Assembly: GCA_022710975.1 (NCBI GenBank)
Contig: JAKLGA010000001.1
Coordinates: 310,001 to 374,000 of the forward strand
Source of the DNA: Myxococcota bacterium
Lineage (GTDB): Bacteria; Myxococcota; B64-G9
Direction: 5' to 3'
Length of the DNA stretch: 64,000 nt
Shown here: one piece after another, positions 63,501-64,000 of the stretch
How the letters are laid out: each line of letters starts with the position of its first letter
Numbering within the stretch: position 1 is the stretch's first letter
The notes under the pieces: generated by a model
Told to the model about the DNA's origin: nothing
Database searches by the model: none
The model's input: the letters and a program-made list of their open reading frames with translations, nothing else
Made by a program: the position numbers and the translations under genes

Positions 63501-64000
63501 CCAGAAGGGCAGGGTGAAACCGATGGTGAAGGCGATGCCGTAATCGGCGTTGCGGACGCCGTCCTCGATCAGGCCCGAGCCGATCAGCAGCGTGGGCACG
63601 GCCTTCCAGTCGTTGGCCTTGAGCGACACCATGTGGCCGAACTCGTGGGCGAAGCAGTCCGGGATCCAGTCCTGGCGGCCACGCAGGATGTAGTACAGCG
63701 GCTTGGCCCAGATGGCGATCTTGTCGATCAGGAAGGCTGCGTAGCCGTTGGAGTAGTCCTCCTGGTCGCGGATCATGATGCCGAGCTTTTCCTTCAGCGG
63801 GAAGTCGAACAGCGCGGTCACCTTGGGGTAGGACGCCTCGGCGTACTTGGCAGTCATCCGCGCGGTCCACTCCACCTCGGGGTAGTAGTAGATGCGGAAG
63901 TGCTCGGTCTCGAGCGTCAGCCAGTCCACGTCCGGGTAGGTGGAGTAGCTCTGGCCCGTGGCCAGCGAGGGGGTGAGCAGGGCGCCGACCAGCGCGAGCG
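60513..64000 (-). CDS. Metallopeptidase/TolB-propeller/beta-barrel protein, 5' end beyond the window
   Basis: At least 1,161 residues; a signal-peptide-like stretch (LALVGALLTPSLATG) lies at the right window edge, so only a few N-terminal codons are missing. Numbering from the internal GTG at 63929, residues ~1-250 form a gluzincin-like metallopeptidase: His95-Glu96-Phe-Gly-His99 and a third-ligand region WIEGIAEY (Glu146/Glu150). Residues ~330-640 are TolB/WD40-like propeller blades (FAPDGKSVIYSSDRSGVFN, SPDSQKIVLDMFRNN). The last ~430 residues are beta strands rich in Tyr ending in GLGSSF, as in an outer-membrane barrel. A protease held at the cell surface by its own barrel is suggested. 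Function is inferred from domain order. Confidence 0.8.
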   Translation of the reverse strand, partial: LALVGALLTPSLATGQSYSTYPDVDWLTLETEHFRIYYYPEVEWTARMTAKYAEASYPKVTALFDFPLKEKLGIMIRDQEDYSNGYAAFLIDKIAIWAKPLYYILRGRQDWIPDCFAHEFGHMVSLKANDWKAVPTLLIGSGLIEDGVRNADYGIAFTIGFTLPFWWIEGIAEYSDHMTGFNWWTTSRDMHLRMAVLEETFLTYDEMSNAYFSSRFDGEKGYQQGYSMGLYVQENFGAEKYAQLALNNSRNGYTNWDKNLEDVLGVDGKALFDGYIKWMKDRYNRQIEPILKAEHVGRKLFTTSREEELDVVERAADGRVKVEMGRRYQEDPVPADEEEKKELEEARKKEKPKTAWLDRRQRRAKFGPRPGFNLWPRSSPDGKYTAFASEMGITLYPLAVEDWPVFAGRYLGKKVNEKLGEDTKVLPGSEPSYEGSFDFSPDSKKVLYPGFCGSAYLPCIELDGYQRLDLYEYDIETEDVTRLTKKLRVELAAYSPDGTRIAFIHFFDGQNWLGVMPANAREVTKEGKCEIDGEPRENCITWLIKKHDGTLLGQPSWSPDSQKIVLDMFRNNQQDVWWINADGSGLEPLTWDRAEDRDGKFAPDGKSVIYSSDRSGVFNIYQLDLAKREVKQLTNVLGGAYTPWLTPNGNLLYAYFTSLRFEIHGLKKENFYNQVVDAGYDFTAEEVARNLAYHEPLPEIRDKSESYNPFAPSNWAPPIGLPLLIYESRGLQLGAAAFMSDMLDKHTLFAQALLGQSTYYYIGYENAMWYPTIGLVYLHADINYDFSQGMSAGYLENNTYGDPEFHFEAPLTYKNRQSYDLAAISIDFPITNTLSISANYDYRYITGQGRSNDKAQAYLTNNSYRLTLEYTNALPSYYGIINPRGRNLMLEYVFTRTGLPTKSFADVEWLGRINPPGDHSDDYNYHELQLGYTESIPVTWWNRDAGHTLEFHFRGGWQNRNVDRFDEFFAGSLHPMRWVPTQSTTHEFAGYEDFSLGGETMLIMSLMYRFPIYKEMGLKMGPFFFTDLYCELFGTAGNLWGYTGELVTDPYGNIRPDDNSPWDPMVKRGTVRRERPFVDIASKNGNYMLYDVGMTLKLKGYFSNDNIWNSFVRLSYGLNEIAGRFEVNDDRVYVDNYPNDPRYSETEPKSFRISIGLGSSF

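Noticed and set aside
59263-63870. A 1,535-codon minus-strand frame over the last gene and the redox trio
   Set aside because: The overlapping frame at 60513 carries HExxH, propeller and barrel signatures, and this one has none.

Overview
The window is 64 kb of very GC-rich DNA, mostly above 70% GC by eye, that looks like a fragment of an uncultured Myxococcota-type bacterium (the former Deltaproteobacteria). The evidence is the many secreted lipoproteins built from MopE-type 'DNDCDG' Asp/Cys repeats and thrombospondin-3-like repeats, a subtilisin with a MYXO-CTERM-like tail, a metacaspase-like lipoprotein, a zinc-finger anti-sigma factor and frequent 4-bp gene overlaps. This assignment is an inference from gene style. 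I saw no rRNA, tRNA, insertion sequence, phage or CRISPR array. Both edge genes are probably incomplete.

Left part (1-21,000): a TPR gene of visibly lower GC is followed by a 509-bp gap holding a long imperfect inverted repeat. Then comes a surface-protein island. It holds a radical SAM/SPASM enzyme, two large Cys-rich lipoproteins that share an unrecognised ~150-residue module (four copies), a second radical SAM enzyme on the opposite strand coupled to an amidohydrolase lipoprotein, two more lipoproteins, a tandem pair of outer-membrane-type paralogues, and a 1,023-residue MopE-repeat/beta-propeller lipoprotein.

Middle (21,000-29,450): one long plus-strand operon from a good promoter encodes a MoaD-like protein, a complete three-subunit xanthine-dehydrogenase-type molybdoenzyme with its XdhC maturation factor, a MocA/MobA-like cytidylyl/guanylyltransferase, ComEC and a small membrane protein.

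29,450-46,600: a putative clan-CD (caspase/gingipain-like) cysteine peptidase with two P domains; another Cys-rich lipoprotein; a minus-strand operon (response regulator, nadC, birA, MopE-FGE lipoprotein); an alpha/beta hydrolase plus acyltransferase pair behind a promoter with a perfect palindrome; and a five-gene minus-strand operon (M49-like peptidase lipoprotein, FadL-like porin, HEAT lipoprotein, a possibly PH-like protein, a small protein).

46,600-64,000: a TPR lipoprotein and an FmdB zinc ribbon; then the most striking block, a minus-strand, translationally coupled cassette of subtilisin, ECF sigma factor, zinc-finger anti-sigma factor, caspase-PEGA-barrel lipoprotein and von Willebrand A lipoprotein. 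After it come an uncharacterised secreted protein, a CrtC/AttH-like lipocalin, a UPF0251-NifX pair, a rhodanese/MauE/DsbA-like redox trio, and the C-terminal part of a metallopeptidase/TolB-propeller/beta-barrel protein that runs off the right edge.

Sigma-70-like promoters recur with 17-bp spacers and TAG-rich -10 boxes (for example TTGCTC-17-TAGAAT and TTGACA-17-TAGATT). Some are placed so that the start codon coincides with the predicted transcription start, which suggests leaderless mRNAs.
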